64,000 bases of DNA, taken from Micromonospora alfalfae (GTDB taxonomy: Bacteria; Actinomycetota; Actinomycetes; Mycobacteriales; Micromonosporaceae). The translations under genes were made by a program, and so were the position numbers. A model generated the notes under the pieces. The model was not told where the DNA came from, ran no database searches, and worked only from the letters and a program-made list of their open reading frames with translations. Shown here one piece after another: positions 17,812 to 26,200 of the stretch (position 1 is the stretch's first letter; each line of letters opens with the position of its first letter). Location of the stretch: NCBI RefSeq assembly GCF_022230925.1, contig NZ_JAKKFH010000007.1, positions 62,001 through 126,000 on the forward strand. The letters are read 5' to 3'.

Positions 17812-18912
17812 TCAGTCGCCCGGCAGATCGCCCTGGTCGGCGTTGCTGCCGGTAGGTGCCGTCGTCGGTTGTGCGGCGGTGCCACCGTCGGCCCGGCTCT
17901 GCAGCACGCCCCGGCTGAGGTGCAGCTCGATCATGTCGAACAGGATCTCGCGGACCTTGGCGTCACCCGCCTTGACCGCCGCCCCGTCCTTGCGGACCAC
18001 CAGCGCGTACGCCAGGTAGTGGCCACGGACCTGCCAGCCGACGCGTGCCGGAGCGTTGGCCAGGACGTCGGTGCCGTCGCCGTCGTTGGCGGTGAGGCCA
18101 CGGAAACGGCCCTGCCGCTCGTCGAGCAGTTGCCGGAGCCGGTCTCGGGCTCGTTCCGCGCTGACCTTGTCGGTGAGGTTGAACAGGCCGGTGGTGACCA
18201 GGTGGCTGTCGTCGGGCGTACTCAGCGTGGCCCGGACGATCTGGTTGCAGCCGAGCCGGACCAGCAGGTCGGCGACCTCGTCGGTGGCGGCGACGGCGCA
18301 ACTGCCGCTGGACTGTGTCTTGAGCACCTGGTAGCTCGGCTGGCCGTCGGTGAGCTTCAGCTCCTTGCCGGGAAAGAGTTCCTTGGCGGTGAGCGGGGCC
18401 TGGTCGGTGTCCCGGGAGTCGAGGGCCAGCCGTTCCGCCGCTGCCGACGTCGGGGCGGCGTTCGGCTGGTACGTCGGGTTGCTCTGCGGCTGCTCGTCGC
18501 GGTTGATGAGCAGCGCGGCGGCGCCGAGGCCGCAGAGGGCGAGCAGCACCAGGACGGCTGCGCCGCCGATCAGTACCTGCCACAGCCGGCCGCCGCCGCG
18601 CCGGGTGGGCGGCTCCGCAGACGTGGCCGAGGTGTAGATCTGGCTGCGCGGCGGGGCGGGCGGGATGTCGGCACGCGTCGGCAGTGGCTGCGGCGCATCG
18701 GCGCGGGCGGCCTGCCCGAGCTGCGGACGAGCCGGCGCCGGCTGCGACGAGGGCAGCGAGAGCTGGTTCGGTCGGGGCAGCGACGGCGTGGGGAAGCGCG
18801 ACGGAGAGGGCCCGGCCGCTGGGGGCGGACCGGCGCCGAGCACCGACAGGTCGGACCCGGGCTCCGGGTACTCCTCGAAAGCGTCCTCATCGGACTGGTA
18901 CCGATACACCAT
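17812..18912 (-). CDS. Membrane-anchored protein of unknown function
   Basis: The protein (366 residues from this ATG) has a Pro/Ser-rich cytoplasmic N-terminus of about 110 residues, one strong membrane segment (LIGGAAVLVLLALCGLGAAALLI, here split for length) and an extracellular domain of about 220 residues with two cysteines (GSCAVAA and RLGCNQI). The outer domain contains alternating short strands but I do not recognise the family. The ATG has a TACTCT box exactly seven bases upstream; another ATG seven codons earlier is possible. It converges on truA with a 12-base gap. Confidence 0.75.
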   Translation of the reverse strand: MVYRYQSDEDAFEEYPEPGSDLSVLGAGPPPAAGPSPSRFPTPSLPRPNQLSLPSSQPAPARPQLGQAARADAPQPLPTRADIPPAPPRSQIYTSATSAEPPTRRGGGRLWQVLIGGAAVLVLLALCGLGAAALLINRDEQPQSNPTYQPNAAPTSAAAERLALDSRDTDQAPLTAKELFPGKELKLTDGQPSYQVLKTQSSGSCAVAATDEVADLLVRLGCNQIVRATLSTPDDSHLVTTGLFNLTDKVSAERARDRLRQLLDERQGRFRGLTANDGDGTDVLANAPARVGWQVRGHYLAYALVVRKDGAAVKAGDAKVREILFDMIELHLSRGVLQSRADGGTAAQPTTAPTGSNADQGDLPGD

Positions 18913-18919
18913 GTCGCCC

Positions 18920-18925
18920 AGAGTA
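18920..18925 (-). promoter_or_regulatory. Candidate -10 for leaderless transcript
   Basis: On the minus strand TACTCT lies seven bases before the ATG of the membrane-anchored protein, fitting a leaderless transcript. No clear -35 is visible. Confidence 0.45.
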
Positions 18926-19014
18926 GGAGTCATTGTCCCTTTAGGGGGTAATATCGGGGAAATGTGCGTGTGGGCCGTGTCAGGTCCGCCCCGGACCGGT
19001 GCGAGAATTGCCGG

Positions 19015-19620
19015 GTGACCGGCGACCACTACTTCACCGCTCAGCCCACCAGCGACGCCCCGGCGCGCGAGGTCGAGTTCTCCGTCGCCGACCGCGACTA
19101 CCGGCTCACCTCGGCCGGCGGGGTCTTCTCCGCCAGCCGCCTCGACCCCGGCACCGCGGTGCTGCTGCGCAAGGCCGAGCTGCCCACCGTCGACACCACC
19201 GGCGACCTGCTCGACCTCGGCTGCGGGTTCGGGCCGATCAGCTGCGTGCTGGCCGACCTCGCGCCCGCCAGCACCGTCTGGGCCGTCGACGTCAACGCCC
19301 GGGCCCGCGAGCTGACCGCAGCCAACGCGGCTCGGGTCGGCGCCGCCGACCGGGTCCGGGTCAGCGCGCCGGACGACGTTCCGGACAGCGTCCGCTTCGC
19401 CCAGATCTGGTCGAATCCGCCCATCCGGATCGGCAAGGACGGGCTGCACGACCTGTTGCTGCGCTGGCTGCCCCGACTCGCCCCGGACGGCGTCGGCTGG
19501 TTGGTCGTCGCCCGGCACCTCGGCGGCGACTCGCTGCAACGCTGGCTCACCGAACAGAGCTGGCAGGTCGAGCGGTACGCCAGCCAAAAGGGCTTCCGGG
19601 TGCTGCGCGTCACCCGGTAA
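19015..19620 (+). CDS. Class I SAM-dependent methyltransferase, RsmC/RlmG-like
   Basis: The 201-residue protein has SAM motif I (LLDLGCGFGPISCVLA), a motif II acidic residue (VWAVDVNARA) and the N-P-P-I catalytic motif (IWSNPPIRIGK), which is typical of methyltransferases acting on exocyclic amino groups of bases, such as RsmC and RlmG. It is about the size of their C-terminal catalytic domain alone. The true target is unknown. The GTG start (MTGDHYFTAQP) follows GAGAAT by six bases, a possible leaderless arrangement. It is divergent from the preceding gene. Confidence 0.85.
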   Translation: MTGDHYFTAQPTSDAPAREVEFSVADRDYRLTSAGGVFSASRLDPGTAVLLRKAELPTVDTTGDLLDLGCGFGPISCVLADLAPASTVWAVDVNARARELTAANAARVGAADRVRVSAPDDVPDSVRFAQIWSNPPIRIGKDGLHDLLLRWLPRLAPDGVGWLVVARHLGGDSLQRWLTEQSWQVERYASQKGFRVLRVTR

Positions 19621-19661
19621 TTGGATATACCCCCCGACCCTCACTGGGGCAGGATCCCGGC

Positions 19662-21341
19662 GTGGGATACGTGGACGTGGCAGCGGTCGGGCACATCCTG
19701 CCCGACGGTCGGGAACTCTTCGCCGACGTGTCGTTCCGGGTCGGGGAGGGCAGCAAGGTCGCCCTGGTCGGGCCGAACGGCGCGGGAAAGACGACGCTGC
19801 TGAGGATGGTCGCCGGCGACCTGCCGGTGCGCAGCGGCGTCGTCGCGCGGGCCGGCGGGCTTGGTGTGATGCGCCAGTTCATCGGCATGATCGGTGACGA
19901 GTCCACCCTCGCCGACCTGGCGTTGTCGCTGGCCCCGCCGGCGCTTCGCGATGCCGGCCGGCGGCTCGGCGAGACCGAGGCGGCCATGCGGGCGGCCGAG
20001 GCCCACGGCAAGTTCAGCAACGCCGCCGGCAAGGCCCAGCTGGCGTACGCCGACGCGCTCGGCGCCTGGGGTGAGGCCGGCGGGTACGACGCCGAGGTGC
20101 TCTTCGACACCGTCGCGACCATCGTGCTCGGCCAGCCGTGGGACGCCGTACGGGACCGTCCGGTGCGTACCCTCTCCGGCGGCCAGCAGAAGCGCTTCGC
20201 CCTGGAGTTGCTGCTGCGCGGCCCGGACGAGGTGCTGCTGCTCGACGAACCGGACAACTTCCTCGACGTGCCCGGCAAACGCTGGCTGGAGGCGCGACTG
20301 CGCGAGTCGACTAAGTCGGTGCTCTACGTCTCGCACGACCGCGAGTTGCTGGCCCAGAGCGCCGACCGGGTGGTCGCCGTCGAGGGTGGCAGTGCCTGGG
20401 TGCACCCGGGCGGCTTCGCCAGCTGGCACGAGGCTCGGGTGGCTCGGCACGCCCGCCTCGACGAGCTGCGCCGGCGCTGGGACGAGGAGCACCAGAAGCT
20501 GCGCGAGCTGATGCTGATGTACAAGCAGAAGGCCGCGTACAACGACGGGTTGGCCTCGCGTTACCAGGCCGCGCAGACCCGGTTGCGTAAGTTCGAGGAG
20601 GCCGGGCCGCCGCCCGTACCGCCGAAGGACCAGGACATCCGGATGCGCCTGGCCGGCGGACGGACCGGCAAGCGCGCTGTCGTCTGCGAGCAGCTCGAGC
20701 TCGACGGCCTGACGTTCCCCTTCGACCTGGAGATCTGGTACGGCGACCGGGTGGCGGTGCTCGGCGCCAACGGCACCGGCAAGTCGCACTTCCTGCGGCT
20801 GTTGGCCCGCGGCGGCACCGACCCGGACCCGGCGAACGGGCCGGTCGACGGCGCGGGCGCGCTCGCCCCGGTGGTGCACGAGGGCACGGCTCGCCTCGGT
20901 GCCCGAGTCCGCCCGGGGCACTTCTCCCAGACCCACGACCGGCCTGAGCTGATGTCGAAGACGCTCGTCGAGATCCTCTGGCGGGGCGACGAGCACCGCA
21001 CCGGGATGGACCGGCACGCGGCGATGGGTGTGCTCAGTCGCTACGAGCTGGCCGCGCAGGGCGACCAGCGCTTCGGCACGCTCTCCGGCGGGCAGCAGGC
21101 CCGGTTCCTGGTGCTGCTGTTGGAGCTGTCCGGGGCGACTCTGCTGTTGCTCGACGAGCCCACCGACAACCTCGACCTGGCCAGCGCGGAAGCGCTCGAA
21201 GCGGGCCTGAACGCCTTCGAGGGGACGGTGATCGCTGTCACCCACGACCGCTGGTTCACCCGCTCGTTCGACCGGTTCGTGCTGTTCCGAGGTGACAGCG
21301 AGGTGGTGGAGACTCCGGAACCGGTCTGGGACGTCGGGTGA
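19662..21341 (+). CDS. ABC-F type ATP-binding protein
   Basis: Two ATP-binding cassettes lie in one 559-residue chain with no membrane segment. Cassette 1 has Walker A GPNGAGKTT, signature LSGGQQKR and Walker B LLLDEPDNF; cassette 2 has GANGTGKSH, LSGGQQARF and LLLDEPTDN. A charged helical linker (about residues 260-310) joins them. This is the ABC-F layout, which acts on ribosomes in translation or antibiotic protection, not transport. Which subclass it belongs to cannot be told here. The GTG start is preceded by CAGGAT six bases upstream. Coding-like sequence continues in frame past the TGA. Confidence 0.9.
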   Translation: MGYVDVAAVGHILPDGRELFADVSFRVGEGSKVALVGPNGAGKTTLLRMVAGDLPVRSGVVARAGGLGVMRQFIGMIGDESTLADLALSLAPPALRDAGRRLGETEAAMRAAEAHGKFSNAAGKAQLAYADALGAWGEAGGYDAEVLFDTVATIVLGQPWDAVRDRPVRTLSGGQQKRFALELLLRGPDEVLLLDEPDNFLDVPGKRWLEARLRESTKSVLYVSHDRELLAQSADRVVAVEGGSAWVHPGGFASWHEARVARHARLDELRRRWDEEHQKLRELMLMYKQKAAYNDGLASRYQAAQTRLRKFEEAGPPPVPPKDQDIRMRLAGGRTGKRAVVCEQLELDGLTFPFDLEIWYGDRVAVLGANGTGKSHFLRLLARGGTDPDPANGPVDGAGALAPVVHEGTARLGARVRPGHFSQTHDRPELMSKTLVEILWRGDEHRTGMDRHAAMGVLSRYELAAQGDQRFGTLSGGQQARFLVLLLELSGATLLLLDEPTDNLDLASAEALEAGLNAFEGTVIAVTHDRWFTRSFDRFVLFRGDSEVVETPEPVWDVG

Positions 21342-21449
21342 TCCCCACCGGCGCAGGCGTTGCTCGGTGGTCTCGGCGGCAGCAGTCCGGCCGAGCTGGC
21401 CGCGACCATCAACGCCGCCCGTGAGCTGGTCACCGAGGTGGTCGGCTGA
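21342..21449 (+). other. Coding-like in-frame tail after the ABC-F stop
   Basis: Directly after the ABC-F TGA the same frame stays open for 35 codons to another TGA. It has strong G/C at codon third positions and reads as a plausible helix (SPAELAATINAARELVTEVV). It could be the remains of a longer C-terminus, a read-through extension, or a tiny ORF from the TTG at 21360. I cannot decide between these. Confidence 0.3.
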
Positions 21450-21482
21450 GCCGCCGCCGCAGTGGCCCGCGCCGGGCCGGCA

Positions 21483-21488
21483 TAGGGT
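21483..21488 (+). promoter_or_regulatory. Candidate -10 for leaderless aldo/keto reductase mRNA
   Basis: TAGGGT ends seven bases before the GTG start codon, the spacing expected when transcription starts at the first base of the start codon. No ribosome site is visible, which supports this. Confidence 0.5.
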
Positions 21489-21495
21489 GGATCTC

Positions 21496-22449
21496 GTGAC
21501 TGAGATGACCTATCGCCGGCTGGGCGACTCCGGGCTCGTGGTGTCCGTGGTCGGCATCGGCTGCAACAACTTCGGCCGCAAGCTCGACCTCGACGGCACC
21601 CGGGCGGTGGTGGACGCCGCTCTGGACGTCGGGATCACGTTCTTCGACACCGCCGACATCTACGGTGAGCCGCAGGGCAGCTCCGAGGAGCTGCTCGGGC
21701 AGGCGCTCAAGGGTCGCCGGGACGACGTGGTGGTGGCCACCAAGTTCGGCATGGACATGAACGGCCTCAACGGGCCGGACTACGGCGCGCGTGGTGCACG
21801 GCGTTACATCGCCCGCGCTGTGGAGGCGTCGCTGCGCCGGCTCGGCACCGACCACATCGACCTGTACCAGATGCACGAGCCCGACCCGGGCACCCCGATC
21901 GACGAGACCCTCGCCGCCCTGGACGACCTGGTCCGCGACGGCAAGGTGCGCTACCTGGGCAACTCCAACTTCACCGGCTGGCAGATCGCCGACGCGGACT
22001 GGGTCGCCTCGTCCAACGGCCGGTCCCGCTTCATCAGCGCGCAGAACCACTACAGCCTGGTGGAGCGCTCGGTGGAGGCCGAGGTGATCCCGGCGTGTGA
22101 GCGGTTCGGCCTCGGCATGCTGCCGTTCTTCCCGCTCGCCAACGGTCTGCTCACCGGCAAGTACAGGCGCGAGGCCCAGCCGCCGGCCGGCAGCCGGCTC
22201 TCCGGCGGTGGCCGGTACGCGGAGCGGCTCGCCGCAGCCGACTGGGACACCATCGAGGCGATCGAGGCGTACGCGGCCGAGCGGGGGCTGACGATGCTCC
22301 AGGTGGCGATCGGTGGGCTGGCCGCTCAGCCGGCGGTGACCTCGGTGATCGCCGGTGCCACCACGCCCGAGCAGGTGCGCGCCAACGCCGCCGCCGGCAC
22401 CTGGGAGCCCAGCGACGACGACCTGGCGGCGCTGCGCGCCATCCTCTGA
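21496..22449 (+). CDS. Aldo/keto reductase
   Basis: This 317-residue TIM-barrel oxidoreductase reduces carbonyl compounds with NADPH. The catalytic tetrad is visible: Asp in FFDTADIYG, Tyr in the same motif, Lys in VVATKFGM and His in LYQMHEPD. The C-terminal nucleotide-binding part has VIAGATTPEQVRANA. It resembles the AKR11/12-type, potassium-channel-beta-like enzymes; substrate unknown. The GTG start has a -10-like box but no Shine-Dalgarno site. It stands alone between ABC-F and a convergent gene. Confidence 0.9.
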   Translation: MTEMTYRRLGDSGLVVSVVGIGCNNFGRKLDLDGTRAVVDAALDVGITFFDTADIYGEPQGSSEELLGQALKGRRDDVVVATKFGMDMNGLNGPDYGARGARRYIARAVEASLRRLGTDHIDLYQMHEPDPGTPIDETLAALDDLVRDGKVRYLGNSNFTGWQIADADWVASSNGRSRFISAQNHYSLVERSVEAEVIPACERFGLGMLPFFPLANGLLTGKYRREAQPPAGSRLSGGGRYAERLAAADWDTIEAIEAYAAERGLTMLQVAIGGLAAQPAVTSVIAGATTPEQVRANAAAGTWEPSDDDLAALRAIL

Positions 22450-22475
22450 GCGCGGCGGGACGGGGCTCGGCGCCT

Positions 22476-22552
22476 TGATCCACTCGTGTTCCCGAAAGTC
22501 GGGGTGACCCGGGGGCCGGGAAGGCGCGGCTTCATGAATGTCGAGTCGATCA
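22476..22552. repeat. Degenerate inverted repeat, family B
   Basis: TGATCCACTCGTGTTC near one end and its imperfect complement (ending GAGTCGATCA) near the other frame a GC-rich loop that itself contains GCGCCTT/AAGGCGC. The outer arms resemble those of the better palindrome at 35.6 kb (TGATCGACTCGGGTTC). It lies 26 bases after the aldo/keto reductase stop. Confidence 0.6.
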
Positions 22553-22571
22553 CGCCCGGGTCAGACGACAA

Positions 22572-22602
22572 CGGGCCGGGCCGCTCGTCGCGGCCCGGCC
22601 CG
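22572..22602 (-). terminator. Stem-loop terminator between convergent genes
   Basis: A perfect 13-bp GC stem (CGGGCCGGGCCGC with its complement) and TCGTC loop lie just past the stop of the minus-strand gene. On the plus strand GGTCGTT follows. It could serve both converging transcripts. Confidence 0.7.
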
Positions 22603-22625
22603 GTCGTTGAACGCGCGTTGGTTGA

Positions 22626-23180
22626 TCAGTCGGTGCGGCGGCGGCCGAACAGCATGGCCACCCCCATCGCCGCGGCCACCAGGACGAGACCGGCCGCCGC
22701 GAACGGCCACCAACCGGCGCCCGCCCCGCCCGCCCCGTCCGTCGCCTTGTTCACCGCGACCGGCTCGGGCACCGGCGGCGACTGCGCCGCGCGGGCCTGC
22801 ACCGTGGCGGTGGCCTTGCTCTGCAACGGGGCGGGGGAGTTCACAGTCACCTTCCAGGTGCCAGTGGAGAGCACCGGACCGCTGCTGTAGAAACCGTGCC
22901 CCTCGGGCTGCGGTTCCAACTGCACAGGCCCGACCTTCTGCCCGTCGGGGCCGGTGGCGGTGAGGACCAGTCGCACCACCTGCTCCAGCCGGCGACCATC
23001 GGCGTAGCTGGCCTGGATGGTGACGCCCTGAGCCCCGTCGCCGGCCACAGCGAGCTTGAGCTTGTCGGCCTGAGCCGCCGGGGCGGCCTGAGCGGTCCGC
23101 GCCGCCGCCGGGGCGGCGGCGGACACTGTCACTGCCAGTCCGACGAGGACGGCGGCAAACACCTTGCGGATACCCGTCAC
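22626..23180 (-). CDS. Secreted, C-terminally anchored protein of unknown function
   Basis: The protein (184 residues) has a signal peptide (IRKVFAAVLVGLAVTVSAAAP, cleavage near AAA), an extracellular beta-rich domain of about 95 residues with FYSSGPVLSTGTWKVTV, a Pro/Ala linker, and a C-terminal membrane segment followed by RRRTD. The domain looks like the YtkA/FixH or CopC-type beta sandwiches that sit on the cell surface, but I am not sure. The GTG is preferred over an ATG two codons earlier because GGAGGGG is six bases upstream. Confidence 0.7.
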   Translation of the reverse strand: MTGIRKVFAAVLVGLAVTVSAAAPAAARTAQAAPAAQADKLKLAVAGDGAQGVTIQASYADGRRLEQVVRLVLTATGPDGQKVGPVQLEPQPEGHGFYSSGPVLSTGTWKVTVNSPAPLQSKATATVQARAAQSPPVPEPVAVNKATDGAGGAGAGWWPFAAAGLVLVAAAMGVAMLFGRRRTD

Positions 23181-23209
23181 GGACATCCCCTCCCTACCAA
23201 ATGAGGGAA

Positions 23210-23243
23210 GCCCCTCCCCGACGCCGCAGCGTCGGGGAGGGGC
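23210..23243 (-). terminator. Stem-loop terminator
   Basis: A perfect 15-bp stem (GCCCCTCCCCGACGC with its complement) with a 4-nt loop lies ten bases past the stop of the giant minus-strand gene and before the next minus-strand start. It is a good terminator despite a short T-run. Confidence 0.8.
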
Positions 23244-23252
23244 CTCGTCGGA

Positions 23253-26200
23253 TCAGAGCTGACGACCGGGAGCCAGCCGGGTGGCGTCGCCACCGAGCCG
23301 CCCGGTGCCCTTGACCGAGTCACCGTCGTTCGCCTTGACCCCGGCCTTGCTGGCCGCGCCGCCGAGCCGAACGATCATGGCGTCGGCGTCCCGGACCAGG
23401 ACGTCCCGAACCTCCGCCTCGGGCACCAGCGTGGCGTCGCTGGCGAGCGTCCGGAACGCGGTCAGCTGCCGGACGGCAGCCTTGTCGTCGCCGGCCGCCT
23501 CGGACGCGCGAACAGCGTCGAGCTTGTTCGACAGCTGCTTGTGCGCCTTGGTCGAGAGCCGCCCCGTCGCCTTGAACCGGTCCAGCAGACTCTGCATGTC
23601 CCGGAACGAGGTGGTGACGAAGAACCGGACCGTCGAGGTGGTCTTGTTGCCCGCCTTGTCGGTTGCGGTCACTGTCAGCTCGTGCAGGCCGAGTGACAGG
23701 TCGTACATGGCCTGCAGGGTGCCACTGGTGTACGCCTGGCCGTCGAGCTGACCGACCACGCTAGCGATGCCCGAGGACGCGTCGACGGCCTGCCAGGCCA
23801 CCCGGACGTCCTGGCTGTCGCCGTAGAGCTGGCCGTCGGCCAGCCCGGACACCAGCAGCGTCGGCTTGGTGCCGTCGATGCGCAGCACCGCCGACTTCAG
23901 CGTCTCGACGTTGCCCGCCTTGTCCGCCGAGCGGAACAGCAGCTCGTGCTGCCCGTCACCGGTCACCTCGATCGGCGTCGAGTACGGCGCCCACGCACCA
24001 CCGTCCAGCGACCACTCCACCGTCTTGACGCCGGAACCGGCGTCGGTGGCGGCCAGCACGACCGGGATGGTCCCGTTGTGCCAACCGGCGTCGTTCGCCG
24101 GAGCGAACGTCGCCGAGGTCACCGGCGCCGTGGCGTCGATCTTGACCGAGACGGTCTTGGTCGCCTCCACGTTGCCGGCCTTGTCCGTCGAGCGGAACCG
24201 GAGCTCGTGCTCGCCGTCCCCGCTGACCGCCACCGGAGCGGTGTACGCCGCCCAGGTGGTGGCCCCGTCCAGCTGGTACTCCGTACCGGCGAGCCCGCTA
24301 CCGCCGGCCTCGTCGGCACCGGTGAGCGTGATCGTCACCGGCCCGGTGTGCCACCCGTCGGTCGGGGTGCCGGAAACCGCCGCGGTCGTCACCGGCGCCG
24401 TCTCGTCGGCCACCTTCGTGCTGAGCCGGAAGTAGTCGAACGAGGCGGTCTTCGACGCCGTCTGGTTGGCGCCGAGGGTGAACAGCCCGACCTTCGGGGT
24501 TGCCCCGACCGCGCTGTTTGTCAGCGCCGTCAACGCGGTCCAGGTCGTCCCGTCGGCCGAGTACGACGCGGTGAACGTGTCGCCCGTGCGGGCCAGCCGC
24601 AGGTGCCACACCGCCGAGGTCAGGGTGCCCGCCTCGGGCTGCGGGTTCTGGACCACCCCGGCGATCTCGCTGCGGAACTCGATCCGCCGCGTCACCGCCT
24701 GGCCGGCCTGGTTGTCAGCGATGAAGTCGAGCTTCAGGTAGTTGTCGTCGTCCGCCTGCACGAGCAGACCGGCCTGCTGGTACTGCTCGTTCAGCAGGCT
24801 GCCGTCGACCTTCGTCTCCAGGGTCCAGTCGCCGGACGGCGCGGTCTGGAGGATGAAGTTCTTCGGCCCGGTGTTGTCGGTGCCGTAGATGTCACCGTTG
24901 GGCACGTCGATCCGCAGCGCGCCATCGGTGACCCGGTAACCGCTCGGGTCCTCCCGCGTCACGGCGTCCCACCGGCACTTGTCCAGCGTGCTGCCGGTGA
25001 ACTCGTCCGACGGGTCGACCGGGCCGGCCGGAGCGTCCGGCGTGACCTGGAAGGAGTCGAACGCGGCGTCGACAACCGGCGCCTCGGTGCCTCCGTTGAG
25101 GGCGAAGACCCCGATCCGCGGGTTGGTGATGCCCTCGAGCGCTGCCGAACGGCCGACCGGGGTGAAGGTCTGCCCGTCGCCCGAGGCGGACGCGGTCAGG
25201 TTCGTCCCGTCGCTGGTGATCCGCAGGTACACGGTGTCACCGGCAGGTGCGGCGGTGGCGTCGGCGGCCTCGTTGCGAGGCGTCGCCGCCGTCTCCCGGA
25301 TGAACTCCACCCGACGGCTGCCGTTGTACAGCAGGTCCACCTTGGCGTAGTTGTCGTCGTCGCCGTAAACCAGCAGGCCGGCCTGCTGGTAGTTGGCAGT
25401 CACCGGCAGGGTGACCTTGGTGGTCATCTCCCACGCGCCGGTCGGGGCCGCCTGGAGCACCAGGTTGGTGGCGTCGTTGCGAGCACCGTAGAGGTCACCC
25501 ACGCCGGTGGGCAGCCGCAGCGCACCGCCACTGAGCGAGTAGAGCTGGTTCTCCCGGACGATGCTGGTCCAGCGCTCCTTGTCGAGGCTGTTGCCGTTGA
25601 AGTCGTCCGAACGCGCCCCGAAGCAGGACGTGTCAGGTGCGTCGACCCTTACCGGCACCGTGGCGTACGACTTGGCGCCCTTGCTGTCGGTCACCGTGAG
25701 GGTGGCCGTGAAGGTGCCCGGACTGGTGTAGGTGTGGCTGGCGTCCAGTGTGGTCGCCGAGCCTCCGTCACCGAAGTCCCAGGCGTACGTCAACGGGGTG
25801 TCGCCCTCGGCGTCGGTGGCAGTGCCGTCGAAGGCGACGGTGACCGGTGCGGTGCCGGTGGCCGGGGTGGCCGTGGCGCTGACCACCGGCGGCCCGTTCT
25901 CGGTGACACCGCGGCCGACGAAGTCCATCCAGTTGACGTTGAACAGCGAACCCGTTCCGCCGTTCGGATCGCGGGCCACGAAGTACAGCGAGCCGCTCGC
26001 GGCACCGGTGACCGGTGCGCTCACGTCCGTGTACGTCTGCCACGCGCCGGTCGACGGTACGACGGCAGTGGCGACCACCGGTCCGTCGACAGCACCCGCG
26101 CGAACCTCGATCCGACCGCCAGCGGCGGCGGAGGCGGCCCGGAAGCGGATCTCGGTGATGTTGGTCAGGTCCGCCGGAGCGACCGACCACCAGTCACCGT

